A DNA stretch of 64,000 nt from Geobacillus proteiniphilus (GTDB lineage: Bacteria > Bacillota > Bacilli > Bacillales > Anoxybacillaceae): the NCBI RefSeq assembly GCF_001908025.1, contig NZ_MQMG01000001.1, positions 62,001-126,000 on the forward strand, written 5' to 3'. Shown piece by piece: positions 39,819 through 49,157 of the stretch; within the stretch, counting starts at the first letter, position 1, and every line of letters starts with the position of its first letter. The notes beneath the pieces were generated by a model. The model was not told where the DNA came from. It searched no databases and worked only from the letters and a program-made list of their open reading frames with translations. The position numbers were made by a program, and so were the translations under genes.

Positions 39819-41372
39819 TTACCTCCCAGCCCCAAGGCGGGCCCACTCTTCTTTCGTCCGCACAAGGCGCCGTCCCCGCCACTCCGGGCGTTCACGCGGA
39901 AAATCGCTCCGGTAATGGCCGCCGCGGCTTTCCGTGCGCCCAAGCGCTGATGAAGCGACAAGCCAGCCCACTAGCAGCATATATCCTGTTTCAATCTCCT
40001 CTGCCGACAATCGTTCAAGGTCGCCATCCAGCCAATCCGGCAACGAAAACTGTTCCAACCAGTCGACCGCTTTGCGAAGCCGATCGCCGTCGCGGACGAT
40101 GCCGACAAACGTTGACAGCTGTTCACGAATCAACGCCCGCTCTGGCAGCCGTGGTACAATCAAACGACGCGGGCTGGATGAATCCGCTCGGTGAACCGTT
40201 TGCGGCCACGCCGCCTGACGGCGGATGGCGCAGGCCGCACGGAATCCAAAGACGATCGCTTCAAGCAACGAGTTGCTCGCGAGCCGGTTGGCGCCGTGCA
40301 CACCGGTGCACGCCGCTTCCCCGACGGCGTACAAGCCCGGCACCGTCGTCTGCCCCCACTCGTTGACGACAACGCCGCCCATTAAAAAATGGGCGCCCGG
40401 CGCGACAGGAAGGCGGCCGGCTTCAAGGTCGACGCCATAGGCCTCACATAGCGCGGCGATCGTCGGAAAGCGGCGGCGAAAATGAGAAACGCGGGAAATA
40501 TTCAAATAGACGCGGCCGCCGCGATCGAGTTCCGCCGCGATCGCTCGGGCGACGATGTCGCGCGGAGCGAGATCGCGAAGCGGATGGACGCCGTCCATCA
40601 GCGGCCGTCCGTCTTCCGCCTCAAGCACCGCCCCTTCGCCGCGCACCGCTTCCGAGACGAGCCCGACCGCTTTTCCGCCGGCAACGAGCATCGTCGGATG
40701 AAATTGGATAAACTCCATATCCGCCACCGCCGCACCGGCGCGGTACGCCATGGCGATGCCGTCGCCAGTCGCCGTCGGCGCGTTGGAAGTGAACGTATAC
40801 AATCCGGCGCATCCACCGGTCGCCAACACGACGGCCGACGCCGGCCAAATGGACACCGAACCGTCTTCCCGCTTCGTTTTCACCCCGACGCAACGCCCCT
40901 CTTCCACAAGCAAATCAATCACCTGCTCGCCTTCTTCCATCCACACGCGTCCCTCGAGCCGCTCAAGCAAAAACGAAACGAGTGCTTTGCCCGTCTGGTC
41001 GCCTCCAGCGTGCAAAATGCGGCGGCGACTGTGTCCCCCCTCGAGCCCGAAGCAAAGTCGGCCGTCTTCATCCCGGTCAAACGCCATGCCGGCGTTGATC
41101 CATTCTTGCAGCCGCCTCGGCCCTTCGCGGACGAGCCGTTCGACCATTCGTTCATCATTATGAAAGCAGCCGGCGACCATCGTATCGCGGAAATGAGAGC
41201 GCCAATCGTCGCTCTCTGCCAGCGCCGCGGCCACCCCTCCTTGCGCCCGCCATGAATTGCTGTCGGTACGGCGCTTTTTCGTGAAAATGATCACATGTTC
41301 ATGTTGCGACAAATGATCGGCGACCGTTAAAGCGGCCAGCCCGCTGCCAACAACAATGACGCCACCTTCCTT
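39819..41372 (-). CDS. nadB: L-aspartate oxidase NadB
   Basis: A 517-residue flavoenzyme of the succinate dehydrogenase/fumarate reductase family that starts NAD synthesis by oxidising aspartate. FAD site VIVVGSGLAALTVADHL is at about 5-21, SNSWRAQGGVAAAL and ATGGCAGLY follow, and the C-terminal helical domain begins near 430. GTG 41372 is preferred because an ATG 13 codons upstream falls inside the operator region and lacks a binding site. First gene of nadBCA, divergent from nifS-nadR. Confidence 0.94.
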   Translation of the reverse strand, partial: KEGGVIVVGSGLAALTVADHLSQHEHVIIFTKKRRTDSNSWRAQGGVAAALAESDDWRSHFRDTMVAGCFHNDERMVERLVREGPRRLQEWINAGMAFDRDEDGRLCFGLEGGHSRRRILHAGGDQTGKALVSFLLERLEGRVWMEEGEQVIDLLVEEGRCVGVKTKREDGSVSIWPASAVVLATGGCAGLYTFTSNAPTATGDGIAMAYRAGAAVADMEFIQFHPTMLVAGGKAVGLVSEAVRGEGAVLEAEDGRPLMDGVHPLRDLAPRDIVARAIAAELDRGGRVYLNISRVSHFRRRFPTIAALCEAYGVDLEAGRLPVAPGAHFLMGGVVVNEWGQTTVPGLYAVGEAACTGVHGANRLASNSLLEAIVFGFRAACAIRRQAAWPQTVHRADSSSPRRLIVPRLPERALIREQLSTFVGIVRDGDRLRKAVDWLEQFSLPDWLDGDLERLSAEEIETGYMLLVGWLVASSALGRTESRGGHYRSDFPRERPEWRGRRLVRTKEEWARLGAGR

Positions 41373-41400
41373 CACTCTCGGACGCCCCTTTCTTTTCACC

Positions 41401-41442
41401 TGTCTTGACATCTATATTTACACATATTTAAACTAATGGCAA
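41401..41442. promoter_or_regulatory. Divergent overlapping promoters and candidate NadR operator
   Basis: Plus strand: TTGACA (41405-41410), 18 bases, TAAACT (41429-41434) for nifS-nadR. Minus strand: TTGCCA (41437-41442), 16 bases, TAAATA (41415-41420) for nadBCA. The shared part holds TGTCTTGACA (41401-41410) and TTTACACA (41417-41424), which look like operator halves. In B. subtilis NadR represses both operons from such a site in the presence of nicotinic acid. Confidence 0.6.
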
Positions 41443-41480
41443 GAGGTTTGGCGAAAAAAATGATGCAAAGGCGGGGGAAT

Positions 41481-42605
41481 ATGATTTATTTGGATTACGC
41501 GGCAACGACGCCAATGTGCCAAGAGGCGATCGCCGCTTACGCTGAAGCGGCGTCCGTTTACTTTGGCAACGAAAGCAGCCTGCATGACATCGGAACGAAA
41601 GCGAAACAACTGCTTGCCTTATGCCGGCGCGAACTCGCCGCCATGATTAACGGAGAAGCGGAAGGGATCTATTTCACAAGCGGCGGAACGGAAGCGAACA
41701 TGCTCGCTATCCGTTCGCTAGCCGCCGCCTACCGGCATCAAGGAAACCACTTGATCACGACCGAAATCGAACATGCCTCTCTCCATCACTTGTTCAAACA
41801 GCTGGAAACAGAAGGATATACGGTCACGTATTTGCCCGTCGACCGATTCGGGCGCATTCGGCTTGCGGATTTGGAGCGGGCGATCACGCCGAAGACGATC
41901 CTTGCTTCCATCCAGCACGCCAACTCGGAAATCGGCACGATCCAGCCGCTTGCCGACATCGGCCGCCTCCTGCGGGCGCACGGCGTCCTTTTTCATAGCG
42001 ACTGCGTGCAAACTTTTGCTAAAATACAGCTAGATGTTCAAGAGATAGGACTAGACAGCCTATCCGTTTCCGCCCATAAAGTGTACGGTCCCAAAGGGGT
42101 CGGCGCTGTGTACATCAACCCGCGTCGGCATTGGAAGCCGGTGTTTCCGGGAGCGACGCACGAATCAGGCTTTCGGCCGGGAACGGTCAACGTACCGGGT
42201 ATTGCCGCCTTCATTACGGCCGCACAGCAGCTCCATCGACGAATGGCGGACGAACAGTCGCGTTTGGAACGACTGCGGAATCGGTTGCTTCACGCCATCG
42301 CCGCCAAACAGCTGCCGGTGGCGGTGGAAGGCCATCCCGATTTCCGGCTTGCCCATATTATCGGTTTGTCCGTCGCTGGGTACGAAGGGCAGTTTGTGAT
42401 GCTTGAATGCAACCGCGCCGGCATCGCCATTTCCACCGGCAGCGCCTGCCAAGTCGGGCTGCAGGCGCCGTCGCGGACGATGCTCGCCGTCGGGAAAACG
42501 CCCGAAGAAGCGAAGCAATTCATCCGCGTCTCATTGGGCGCGGCCACGACCGAAGCGGAGATCGACCAGTTCGTTTCCACCCTGGAACGACTTACATCGG
42601 CATGA
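41481..42605 (+). CDS. nifS: Cysteine desulfurase NifS/NadS associated with NAD synthesis
   Basis: A 374-residue class V PLP enzyme. The PLP lysine is at about 200 in SVSAHKVYGPKG and the catalytic cysteine at about 323 in STGSACQVG. It is a different protein from the one at 0.2 kb. Placed divergently from nadBCA and directly upstream of nadR, as in B. subtilis, where it is needed to mature the Fe-S cluster of NadA. ATG 41481 follows AGGCGGGGG. Confidence 0.93.
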   Translation: MIYLDYAATTPMCQEAIAAYAEAASVYFGNESSLHDIGTKAKQLLALCRRELAAMINGEAEGIYFTSGGTEANMLAIRSLAAAYRHQGNHLITTEIEHASLHHLFKQLETEGYTVTYLPVDRFGRIRLADLERAITPKTILASIQHANSEIGTIQPLADIGRLLRAHGVLFHSDCVQTFAKIQLDVQEIGLDSLSVSAHKVYGPKGVGAVYINPRRHWKPVFPGATHESGFRPGTVNVPGIAAFITAAQQLHRRMADEQSRLERLRNRLLHAIAAKQLPVAVEGHPDFRLAHIIGLSVAGYEGQFVMLECNRAGIAISTGSACQVGLQAPSRTMLAVGKTPEEAKQFIRVSLGAATTEAEIDQFVSTLERLTSA

Positions 42606-42620
42606 AAGGAGGAATGGCAG

Positions 42621-43160
42621 GTGAAAGAGGAAAAGAAAATTTTAGGGGAAAGGCGGCGCCAGCTCATTTTGCAATGGTTGAAAGAAAGCGAAGCGCCGCT
42701 CACGGGGGCTGAGCTGGCGGCGAAAACGAACGTCAGCCGCCAAGTGATCGTCCAAGACATTTCACTGTTAAAGGCGCGCAACGAACCGATCATCGCCACA
42801 AGCCAAGGCTATTTGTATTTAAAGCCGGTCGAACCAGCCAAAACGTACACGAGGACGGTCGCCTGCTTCCATACGCCGGAACAGACGAAAGAAGAGTTGT
42901 ATTTGCTCGTGGATTGCGGCGTGACGGTCAGGGACGTCAAAATCGAGCATCCAGTCTACGGCGATTTGACCGCCTCGATCATGGTGAGCAACCGTTTGGA
43001 AGTCGACCAATTCATCGCCAAAATCGAGGCGACAAAATCGTCGTATTTGTTGCAGCTGACGGACGGAACGCATTTGCATACGCTGGAAGCCGATTCACCA
43101 GTGAAGCTTGACGCCGCTTGCCGCGCCTTGAAACAAGCCGGTTTTCTCATCGAAGCGTAA
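42621..43160 (+). CDS. nadR: NAD biosynthesis repressor NadR (YrxA/NiaR)
   Basis: A 179-residue regulator with an N-terminal winged helix (about 10-65, LTGAELAAKTNVSRQVIVQD) and the C-terminal 3H ligand domain, whose conserved histidines are visible in CFHTPEQ, IEHPVYGD and GTHLHTLE. In B. subtilis it represses nadBCA and nifS-nadR when nicotinic acid is present. GTG 42621 follows AAGGAGG, 15 bases after nifS. Not related to the E. coli NadR kinase. Confidence 0.92.
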   Translation: MKEEKKILGERRRQLILQWLKESEAPLTGAELAAKTNVSRQVIVQDISLLKARNEPIIATSQGYLYLKPVEPAKTYTRTVACFHTPEQTKEELYLLVDCGVTVRDVKIEHPVYGDLTASIMVSNRLEVDQFIAKIEATKSSYLLQLTDGTHLHTLEADSPVKLDAACRALKQAGFLIEA

Positions 43161-43231
43161 ACTGGACCTGGCCGCGCATCGGCTCATTCCCTGCAGAATA
43201 CTGCGCGGCGGGCCGTCTAAAAAGGGAACAA

Positions 43232-43261
43232 GCGGACGGCAGCAGACCGCCCGCGTTTTTG
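43232..43261 (+). terminator. Terminator after nifS-nadR
   Basis: An 8 bp stem with one mismatch (GCGGACGG with CCGCCCGC) followed by GTTTTTG. It also faces the end of convergent pheA. Confidence 0.75.
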
Positions 43262-43267
43262 TCTGCG

Positions 43268-44116
43268 TCAGGCAAAATAATATGGATAGCTGCCCAACAG
43301 CTGCACCGTGCAGCCGAGCGCCTCAATTTCCGCGATCGCCCCCGGGATGAGGACGTCATCCATCGGCGCGTCGATGTCAATAATAAAAAAGTAGTTGCCA
43401 AGGCCTGTTTTGGCTGGGCGCGATTCGATTTTCGTCAAGTTGAGCCGCCGCCAGGCAAACGCTGATAACACTTGGTGGAGCGCGCCCGGCCGGTCTTGCG
43501 GAAGCATGACGACCACGGTCGTCTTGTCGCCGGCATAAAGGGGCGAATCAGGCAAAAGCGGCTCTTTGCGCCGGCTGACGACAATAAAGCGCGTATGGTT
43601 GTAATCGTAATCGTGGACGTTTTCCTGCACGATCACTAGCCCGTATTTTTCCGCCGCCAGCCGGTTGGCGATCGCCGCCGCCGGCAAGTGCGGATGCTCG
43701 CTCACAAATTTCGCGGCGGCGCTCGTTGACGTCATCGGCACTTGCTTCGCCCCTTTCAGCACCGTATGCAAAAACTTCCGGCATTGGGCAATGGCGTGCG
43801 AGTGGGAATACACTTCTTTCACTTCGCGCCAATGCGGGGTGAAATATGGGTGCACCATCAAATGTTGCTCGATCGGCACAACGATTTCGCCGATGATCGG
43901 CAACGGCTGTTCGTGAATTAAATAGTCGAGTGTCAAATTGACCGATCCTTCCAAGGCGTTCTCGAGCGGCACCACGGCCGCTTCAATCTCTCCGGCCGCC
44001 GCGGCGTCAATGCAATCGGGAATCGTGTCGTACGGCTCCCGCGGCTGCGACGGAAAAAGGAGAGCAGCCGCCGCTTCGGTGAACGTCGCCTTCGGTCCTA
44101 AATAACCGATTTTCAT
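43268..44116 (-). CDS. pheA: Prephenate dehydratase
   Basis: A 282-residue monofunctional enzyme that makes phenylpyruvate for phenylalanine. The N-terminal PDT domain (about 1-180) begins MKIGYLGPKATFTEAAAALL and has STSAAAKFVSEHP. The C-terminal ACT domain (about 195-282) has GALHQVLSAFAWRRLNL and the ESRP motif that binds phenylalanine for feedback control. It is preceded by pheB and obg, as in B. subtilis. Confidence 0.95.
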   Translation of the reverse strand: MKIGYLGPKATFTEAAAALLFPSQPREPYDTIPDCIDAAAAGEIEAAVVPLENALEGSVNLTLDYLIHEQPLPIIGEIVVPIEQHLMVHPYFTPHWREVKEVYSHSHAIAQCRKFLHTVLKGAKQVPMTSTSAAAKFVSEHPHLPAAAIANRLAAEKYGLVIVQENVHDYDYNHTRFIVVSRRKEPLLPDSPLYAGDKTTVVVMLPQDRPGALHQVLSAFAWRRLNLTKIESRPAKTGLGNYFFIIDIDAPMDDVLIPGAIAEIEALGCTVQLLGSYPYYFA

Positions 44117-44137
44117 CTCGTTTGCCTCTCCCTTTCT

Positions 44138-44581
44138 TTAATACACTCCCGAACCGACAATTTCAACTTTTTCGACAAATTCAAGCTGTTTGAGCTTAGC
44201 GAGGAGCTCATCAATCTCCTCGTTCATATCGTTCGTGCTGACCGACAGCGTCACGTTCGCCCTCCCTTGAAGCGGAATCGTTTGATGGATGGTCAGCACG
44301 TTGCAGCCGGCCGCCGCCACAACGCCAAGCAGCTGTGACAACGTTCCGGAGCGGTCTTCTAAATGGAAAAAGAGCGTGACGATGTTTTCTTTCGTCACCG
44401 CTTGGAACGGAAAAATGGCATCGCGGTATTTGTAAAACACACCGCGGCTGATGTTGGCGAGCTGCGCCGCCTCGGCGACCGAGGCGGCTTTTTTCCGCTC
44501 AAGCAGCTGTTTAGCGAGCACGACTTTTTTCATCGCTTCCGGCAGGACGTCTTCGCGCACCAAATAAAATTTTTTCTCCAC
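44138..44581 (-). CDS. pheB: ACT domain protein PheB
   Basis: A 147-residue protein: a short helical N-terminal part with [20 protein letters not shown] (helix-turn-helix-like) and a C-terminal ACT domain from about 70. This matches B. subtilis PheB, which lies between obg and pheA. Despite its early name it is not a known chorismate mutase; function is unclear. GTG 44581 follows GGGGGAAGG and gives the B. subtilis length; a longer frame overlaps obg. Confidence 0.87.
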   Translation of the reverse strand: MEKKFYLVREDVLPEAMKKVVLAKQLLERKKAASVAEAAQLANISRGVFYKYRDAIFPFQAVTKENIVTLFFHLEDRSGTLSQLLGVVAAAGCNVLTIHQTIPLQGRANVTLSVSTNDMNEEIDELLAKLKQLEFVEKVEIVGSGVY

Positions 44582-44597
44582 CGCACCTTCCCCCGCT

Positions 44598-45920
<1,323 letters not shown>

Positions 45921-45962
45921 TCATGGTATCATGGCGAAATGAGTATGACTAATACTTATTAT

Positions 45963-45991
45963 TGTATACAGAGTCGATTCCATGATGTCAA
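45963..45991 (-). promoter_or_regulatory. Sigma-A promoter of obg-pheB-pheA
   Basis: TTGACA (45986-45991), 17 bases, TATACA (45963-45968) on the minus strand; start near 45956, giving a leader of about 60 bases. Confidence 0.7.
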
Positions 45992-46133
45992 TATGTACGC
46001 AAGCACCGGCCGTCTGCAGGCTGGCGGGCGGTTCAAGCCCAGCCGCCGCTTTTCGGTCCGATTGGATCGATCCGTTCGCACCTCTTAGGGCAAAATAAGC
46101 TTTGCCTTCCATTTTCCTTCGTCCAACCAATGG

Positions 46134-46682
46134 TCAAGATTCCGCCGTCAAAAGCTCAAGCTCCACCGTCAATTCGCCCTCGCCAACGGCAAACGACGCG
46201 AGCCGAAGCGGCGGTGATGGTTCGCAGCGCTCAAGCCAAGTGCGAATGGCTTCGCCGTCCCTAAACGTGCCGCGGTAATCAAAAAACAGCGCCGCCCGTC
46301 GGCCGGACAGCTCAATGGACAAACATAAATGGTTTTCTGTCCGCTCATCGGCTTGCGCTTCGAGCAGGCGAAAAAATTTGCGGCACCATTCAGCCAGCTG
46401 TTCATCGCACCGCGACCAATCAGCTTCGCCGTCCGTGATTTCATACTCAAGAAAAAGCGGGCGCGGCTCCCAGTTATAGGTCATGACAAGCTCAGCGAAC
46501 CGCTCGGCCTTCAAGTTCGTCAACCGCGTTTCCTGATGCATCTCGCCGATAATGTCTTCAATGATTTCCTGCACCCGTTCGATTTTATTGAGCGCCAAAT
46601 GCCCTTTGATGAGCTGGATTTTGTTCAGCCAGTCATGGCGGGCATGGCGCATCACCTCAACGACAGTCCATCGCTTCTCCAT
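46134..46682 (-). CDS. spo0B: Sporulation initiation phosphotransferase Spo0B
   Basis: A 182-residue phosphorelay protein that takes phosphate from Spo0F and gives it to Spo0A. The phosphorylated histidine is His16 in MRHARHDWLNKIQLIKGH, within the helical hairpin that dimerises into a four-helix bundle; the C-terminal part resembles a degenerate kinase domain. The N terminus is about 14 residues shorter before the histidine than in B. subtilis. A weak AGGGGAGCG precedes ATG 46682. A hairpin lies in the leader. Confidence 0.88.
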   Translation of the reverse strand: MEKRWTVVEVMRHARHDWLNKIQLIKGHLALNKIERVQEIIEDIIGEMHQETRLTNLKAERFAELVMTYNWEPRPLFLEYEITDGEADWSRCDEQLAEWCRKFFRLLEAQADERTENHLCLSIELSGRRAALFFDYRGTFRDGEAIRTWLERCEPSPPLRLASFAVGEGELTVELELLTAES

Positions 46683-46734
46683 CCGACGCTCCCCTATCCA
46701 CTAAGCGCAGGCTCCCCGCCCCGCTCGGACTTCC

Positions 46735-46756
46735 GCCTCCCGGCTATGGGGGAGGC
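46735..46756 (-). promoter_or_regulatory. Hairpin near the 5' end of the spo0B transcript
   Basis: A perfect 7 bp GC-rich stem GCCTCCC/GGGAGGC with an 8-base loop, about 5 bases after the predicted start and with no T-run. Confidence 0.6.
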
Positions 46757-46766
46757 ATGTACTTTT

Positions 46767-46775
46767 ACTATAACA
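46767..46775 (-). promoter_or_regulatory. Extended -10 promoter of spo0B
   Basis: TGTTATAGT on the minus strand (TGn plus TATAGT) with no clear -35; start near 46760, downstream of the rpmA terminator. Confidence 0.5.
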
Positions 46776-46812
46776 TTTTTTGACATTGAACGGGAACGAT
46801 TTTTCTACGCCA

Positions 46813-46850
46813 AAAAGAAAAAACCCTAACCGAACGGTTAGAGTTTTTTC
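46813..46850 (-). terminator. Terminator after rplU-prp-rpmA
   Basis: Stem CTAACCG/CGGTTAG (46826-46832 with 46835-46841), extended by A-T pairs, with TTTTTTCTTTTTG following on the minus strand. Confidence 0.9.
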
Positions 46851-46858
46851 CACATCGA

Positions 46859-47149
46859 TTACGCTTCTTGGCTGACCGGGTAGACGCTGACGCGTTTGCG
46901 GTCGCGGCCGAGCCGCTCGAAGCGGACGATGCCGTCGATTTTCGCATACAGCGTATCGTCGCCGCCGCGGCCGACGTTCAAGCCCGGATGGACTTTCGTT
47001 CCGCGTTGACGGTACAAAATCGAACCGCTGGTGACGAATTGGCCGTCAGCCCGTTTTGCGCCAAGACGTTTCGCGATCGAGTCGCGGCCGTTTTTCGTCG
47101 AACCGACCCCTTTTTTCGAAGCAAAAAATTGCAGGTCAAGTCTCAGCAT
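46859..47149 (-). CDS. rpmA: Ribosomal protein bL27 with Firmicute N-terminal extension
   Basis: A 96-residue protein of the 50S peptidyl-transferase region. It begins [20 protein letters not shown]. The first nine residues are the Firmicute extension that protease Prp must remove before F/A, exposing the functional N terminus ASKKG. The prp gene is directly upstream, in the known order rplU-prp-rpmA. ATG 47149 follows GGGAGGTGA. Confidence 0.96.
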   Translation of the reverse strand: MLRLDLQFFASKKGVGSTKNGRDSIAKRLGAKRADGQFVTSGSILYRQRGTKVHPGLNVGRGGDDTLYAKIDGIVRFERLGRDRKRVSVYPVSQEA

Positions 47150-47164
47150 GGCAGTCACCTCCCG

Positions 47165-47494
47165 CTAGATGGATGTCACGCGGATAAATGTTCCGTAATC
47201 GCGTTCGATCGTCTTTAGCGAAACGACCATCGCTTCCAACAACAACTGCACTTTCTCTGCCGCCGCTTCTTCCAGCTCCGGAAGCTCGCAGCGGAGGTAG
47301 CCGCCGTCTTTGCCGAGCGAAACATGCGGGCGGACGCCGGCGAGCGCCTCAATGGCGTTGATCGTGCCGAATGAGACCGCCGAAGCGCCGGCGCATACGA
47401 TGTCCTGCCCGCGTTTCGCAAAATGGGCATGCCCTTCCATCGTAAACGCGCGGATGCGGCCGTCCGCTTCCCGTTCAATCGTGACGCGGATCAT
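47165..47494 (-). CDS. prp: Ribosomal-processing cysteine protease Prp
   Basis: A 109-residue protease that cleaves the N-terminal extension of bL27. The catalytic pair is His22 in MEGHAHFAKRG and Cys34 in GQDIVCAGASAV, at the positions known from Staphylococcus aureus Prp. Formerly called ysxB. It lies between rplU and rpmA with gaps of 2 and 15 bases. Confidence 0.94.
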   Translation of the reverse strand: MIRVTIEREADGRIRAFTMEGHAHFAKRGQDIVCAGASAVSFGTINAIEALAGVRPHVSLGKDGGYLRCELPELEEAAAEKVQLLLEAMVVSLKTIERDYGTFIRVTSI

Positions 47495-47496
47495 CT

Positions 47497-47805
47497 TTAC
47501 GCGTTGATTTTTTCGATGATGACTTTCGTGTACGGCTGACGGTGGCCTTGTTTGCGGCGATAGTTCTTTTTCGCTTTATATTTGAAGACGATAATTTTCT
47601 TTTGTCGGCCGTGTTTTTGCACTCTCGCCGTCACGGTTGCGCCTTCGACCGTCGGGTTGCCGATTTTCACCGTTTCCCCGCCGACGAACAGCACTTTGTC
47701 AAACGTGACCGTATCGCCTTCATTCGCATCCAATTTTTCGATGTAAATTTCTTGGCCTTCTTCGACTTTCAATTGTTTGCCGCCAGTTTCGATAATTGCG
47801 TACAT
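47497..47805 (-). CDS. rplU: Ribosomal protein bL21
   Basis: A 102-residue 50S protein beginning [18 protein letters not shown] and ending with the conserved [19 protein letters not shown] region. ATG 47805 follows GAAGGAGGTG. The longer frame upstream runs through the structured leader and is not used. Confidence 0.96.
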   Translation of the reverse strand: MYAIIETGGKQLKVEEGQEIYIEKLDANEGDTVTFDKVLFVGGETVKIGNPTVEGATVTARVQKHGRQKKIIVFKYKAKKNYRRKQGHRQPYTKVIIEKINA

Positions 47806-47961
47806 GCATCGCACCTCCTTCATGGACTCAGACTCGCCAGCGCCAAGGCGGCCCAAGACGGAGCGCTTCATCGCCCGCGCTGAGCGGTTGTAGTGCGGGT
47901 GCGTCTTTTTGCGACAGCCGCCCTCTTTTGCCCTTGTTGGCAGGACAAAAAGTCTACAACG
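47806..47961 (-). promoter_or_regulatory. L21 leader (5' UTR of rplU-prp-rpmA)
   Basis: About 155 bases lie between the predicted start and rplU. An L21 leader RNA is known upstream of rplU in Bacillaceae. A GGGCGGC near the 5' side can pair with GCCGCCT near the 3' side, closing a structure just before the ribosome binding site. The call rests on position and possible pairing, not on an alignment. Confidence 0.5.
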
Positions 47962-47967
47962 TCATCT

Positions 47968-47996
47968 ATCGTAACATAGAAACGGCCGGCCGTCAA
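47968..47996 (-). promoter_or_regulatory. Sigma-A promoter of rplU-prp-rpmA
   Basis: TTGACG (47991-47996), 17 bases, TACGAT (47968-47973) on the minus strand; start near 47961. Confidence 0.75.
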
Positions 47997-48043
47997 CCGT
48001 CATCTTCGTCTCCCGGCGGGCGATGATGAAACGGTGCAAACGA

Positions 48044-48290
48044 CTATATAGATGCCATTTGAAGCTTTCACATTTGTAGCTTTTACCGAACATTGGATCG
48101 ACTGTCGAGCGATCGAACAACGCCGCTTTCAGGCCCATGTATGGGTCTGTGAAGCGAGCGGTTGTTCGGCCTCCCGTCACGCCTTGGCGTGACGGGGGCA
48201 AGCCACAGGCTTGCCCTCGACAGTCGAAAAATAGATAAGCAACTTTTCCGTCCAGGATATGTTAAACTTTTTCGTTGCATCTATATATAG
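48044..48290. repeat. Structured dispersed repeat, copy A (four-stem core)
   Basis: A 247-base element closely matching 55791-56010. The ends are near-inverted repeats (CTATATAGATGC at the left, GCATCTATATATAG at the right). The core folds as a cloverleaf: closing stem CGACTGTCGAG/CTCGACAGTCG (48099-48109 with 48216-48226); arm 1 CGAACAAC/GTTGTTCG (48114-48121 with 48161-48168) capped by CAGGCCCAT/ATGGGTCTG (48130-48149); arm 2 CCCGTCACGCC/GGCGTGACGGG (48173-48196); arm 3 GGCAAGCC/GGCTTGCC (48197-48215). It fills the gap between the spoIVFB stop and the rplU promoter. No convincing protein is coded. It could be a MITE-like element, a structured RNA, or both. Confidence 0.85.
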
Positions 48291-48296
48291 CCACGA

Positions 48297-49157
48297 TCAA
48301 TAGATGAGAGCGCCAAGCGGCGCATCGGCTTGCTTTTCGGCAAAAAACGCATGCAGCAGCTCGTTTTCATCGAGCGTCGCCCGTTCGCGCCCGTCGCGAA
48401 CGACGATGATCGCATGCTTTTGTCCGCGGTAAAATCGCTGCAGCACGGCCGAGATGCGTTCGTCCGCCGGCGCCGTAATCGTCCGCAGCTTTGTATAGCC
48501 GCCTTTGTTTCCATAATACCGCTCAAGCAAAAAGCGCATAACGACATACGGATGCTGCTTTTGCTCCTGCCAAAGAGCATGCGCCAAAAAGGCGGCGATC
48601 ACCCATAAATCAAGCTGGCGCGGCGCCAACACAAACAAAAGAACGACGCCGACAGCAAGCGCGGCGGCTGATATGGCGACCGTGTTCCGGTGCGCTTCGC
48701 TGAACGGGCGGCGGTAGGACAGCAGCAAAAACAATAGCTTGCCTCCATCCAGCGGCCAGATCGGCAGCAAGTTCAAAGCGAAAATGGCCGCATTGTAGCG
48801 AAAAAAGAGCTCCCAGCTCCCGCCATCCATCATGCCGGCCTTCCACAAAAAAAATGCCGCCGCTACGAGCCACAGATGCTGGGCCGGCCCGGCGAGCGTC
48901 ACGATCCACTCCTCGCGGAACGGCCGGTTGCCGTGCTCTTCGACTTCCGCCACTCCGCCGAACGGCAGCAGCAAAATCCGCTTCACCCGCCAAGAGAAAA
49001 ACGCGGCCGCCGCCGCATGGCCGAGCTCATGAACGAGGACGATGAAAAACAACAGGCAAAGCTGCTTGAAATGGGCGGTAAGCACCGCGATGCCGCCGAT
49101 CAGCCATAACAGCGGGTGGACGTGCAGCTTCCCAAGCAGCGCCATATACTTATTCAA
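48297..49157 (-). CDS. spoIVFB: Intramembrane metalloprotease SpoIVFB
   Basis: A 286-residue S2P-type (M50) protease that cleaves pro-sigma-K in the mother cell. The zinc motif HELGH is at residues 43-47 and the second motif LPIWPLDGGK gives Asp137, both at the B. subtilis positions. About six membrane helices (to about 190) are followed by a CBS domain (about 200-286). The start is TTG 49157, overlapping the spoIVFA end, since the family begins MNK. It is held inactive by SpoIVFA and BofA until SpoIVB signals. Confidence 0.93.
   Translation of the reverse strand: MNKYMALLGKLHVHPLLWLIGGIAVLTAHFKQLCLLFFIVLVHELGHAAAAAFFSWRVKRILLLPFGGVAEVEEHGNRPFREEWIVTLAGPAQHLWLVAAAFFLWKAGMMDGGSWELFFRYNAAIFALNLLPIWPLDGGKLLFLLLSYRRPFSEAHRNTVAISAAALAVGVVLLFVLAPRQLDLWVIAAFLAHALWQEQKQHPYVVMRFLLERYYGNKGGYTKLRTITAPADERISAVLQRFYRGQKHAIIVVRDGRERATLDENELLHAFFAEKQADAPLGALIY

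Noticed and set aside
45921-46130. Minus-strand frame of 69 codons between spo0B and obg
   Set aside because: It overlaps the obg promoter and has no ribosome binding site.
47962-48201. Minus-strand frame with RTTARFTDPYMGLKAALF, also seen at 55727-55924
   Set aside because: The likeness between the two frames follows from the shared structured repeat. The frames have different starts and ends, no ribosome binding site, and run through palindromes; they are unlikely to be proteins.
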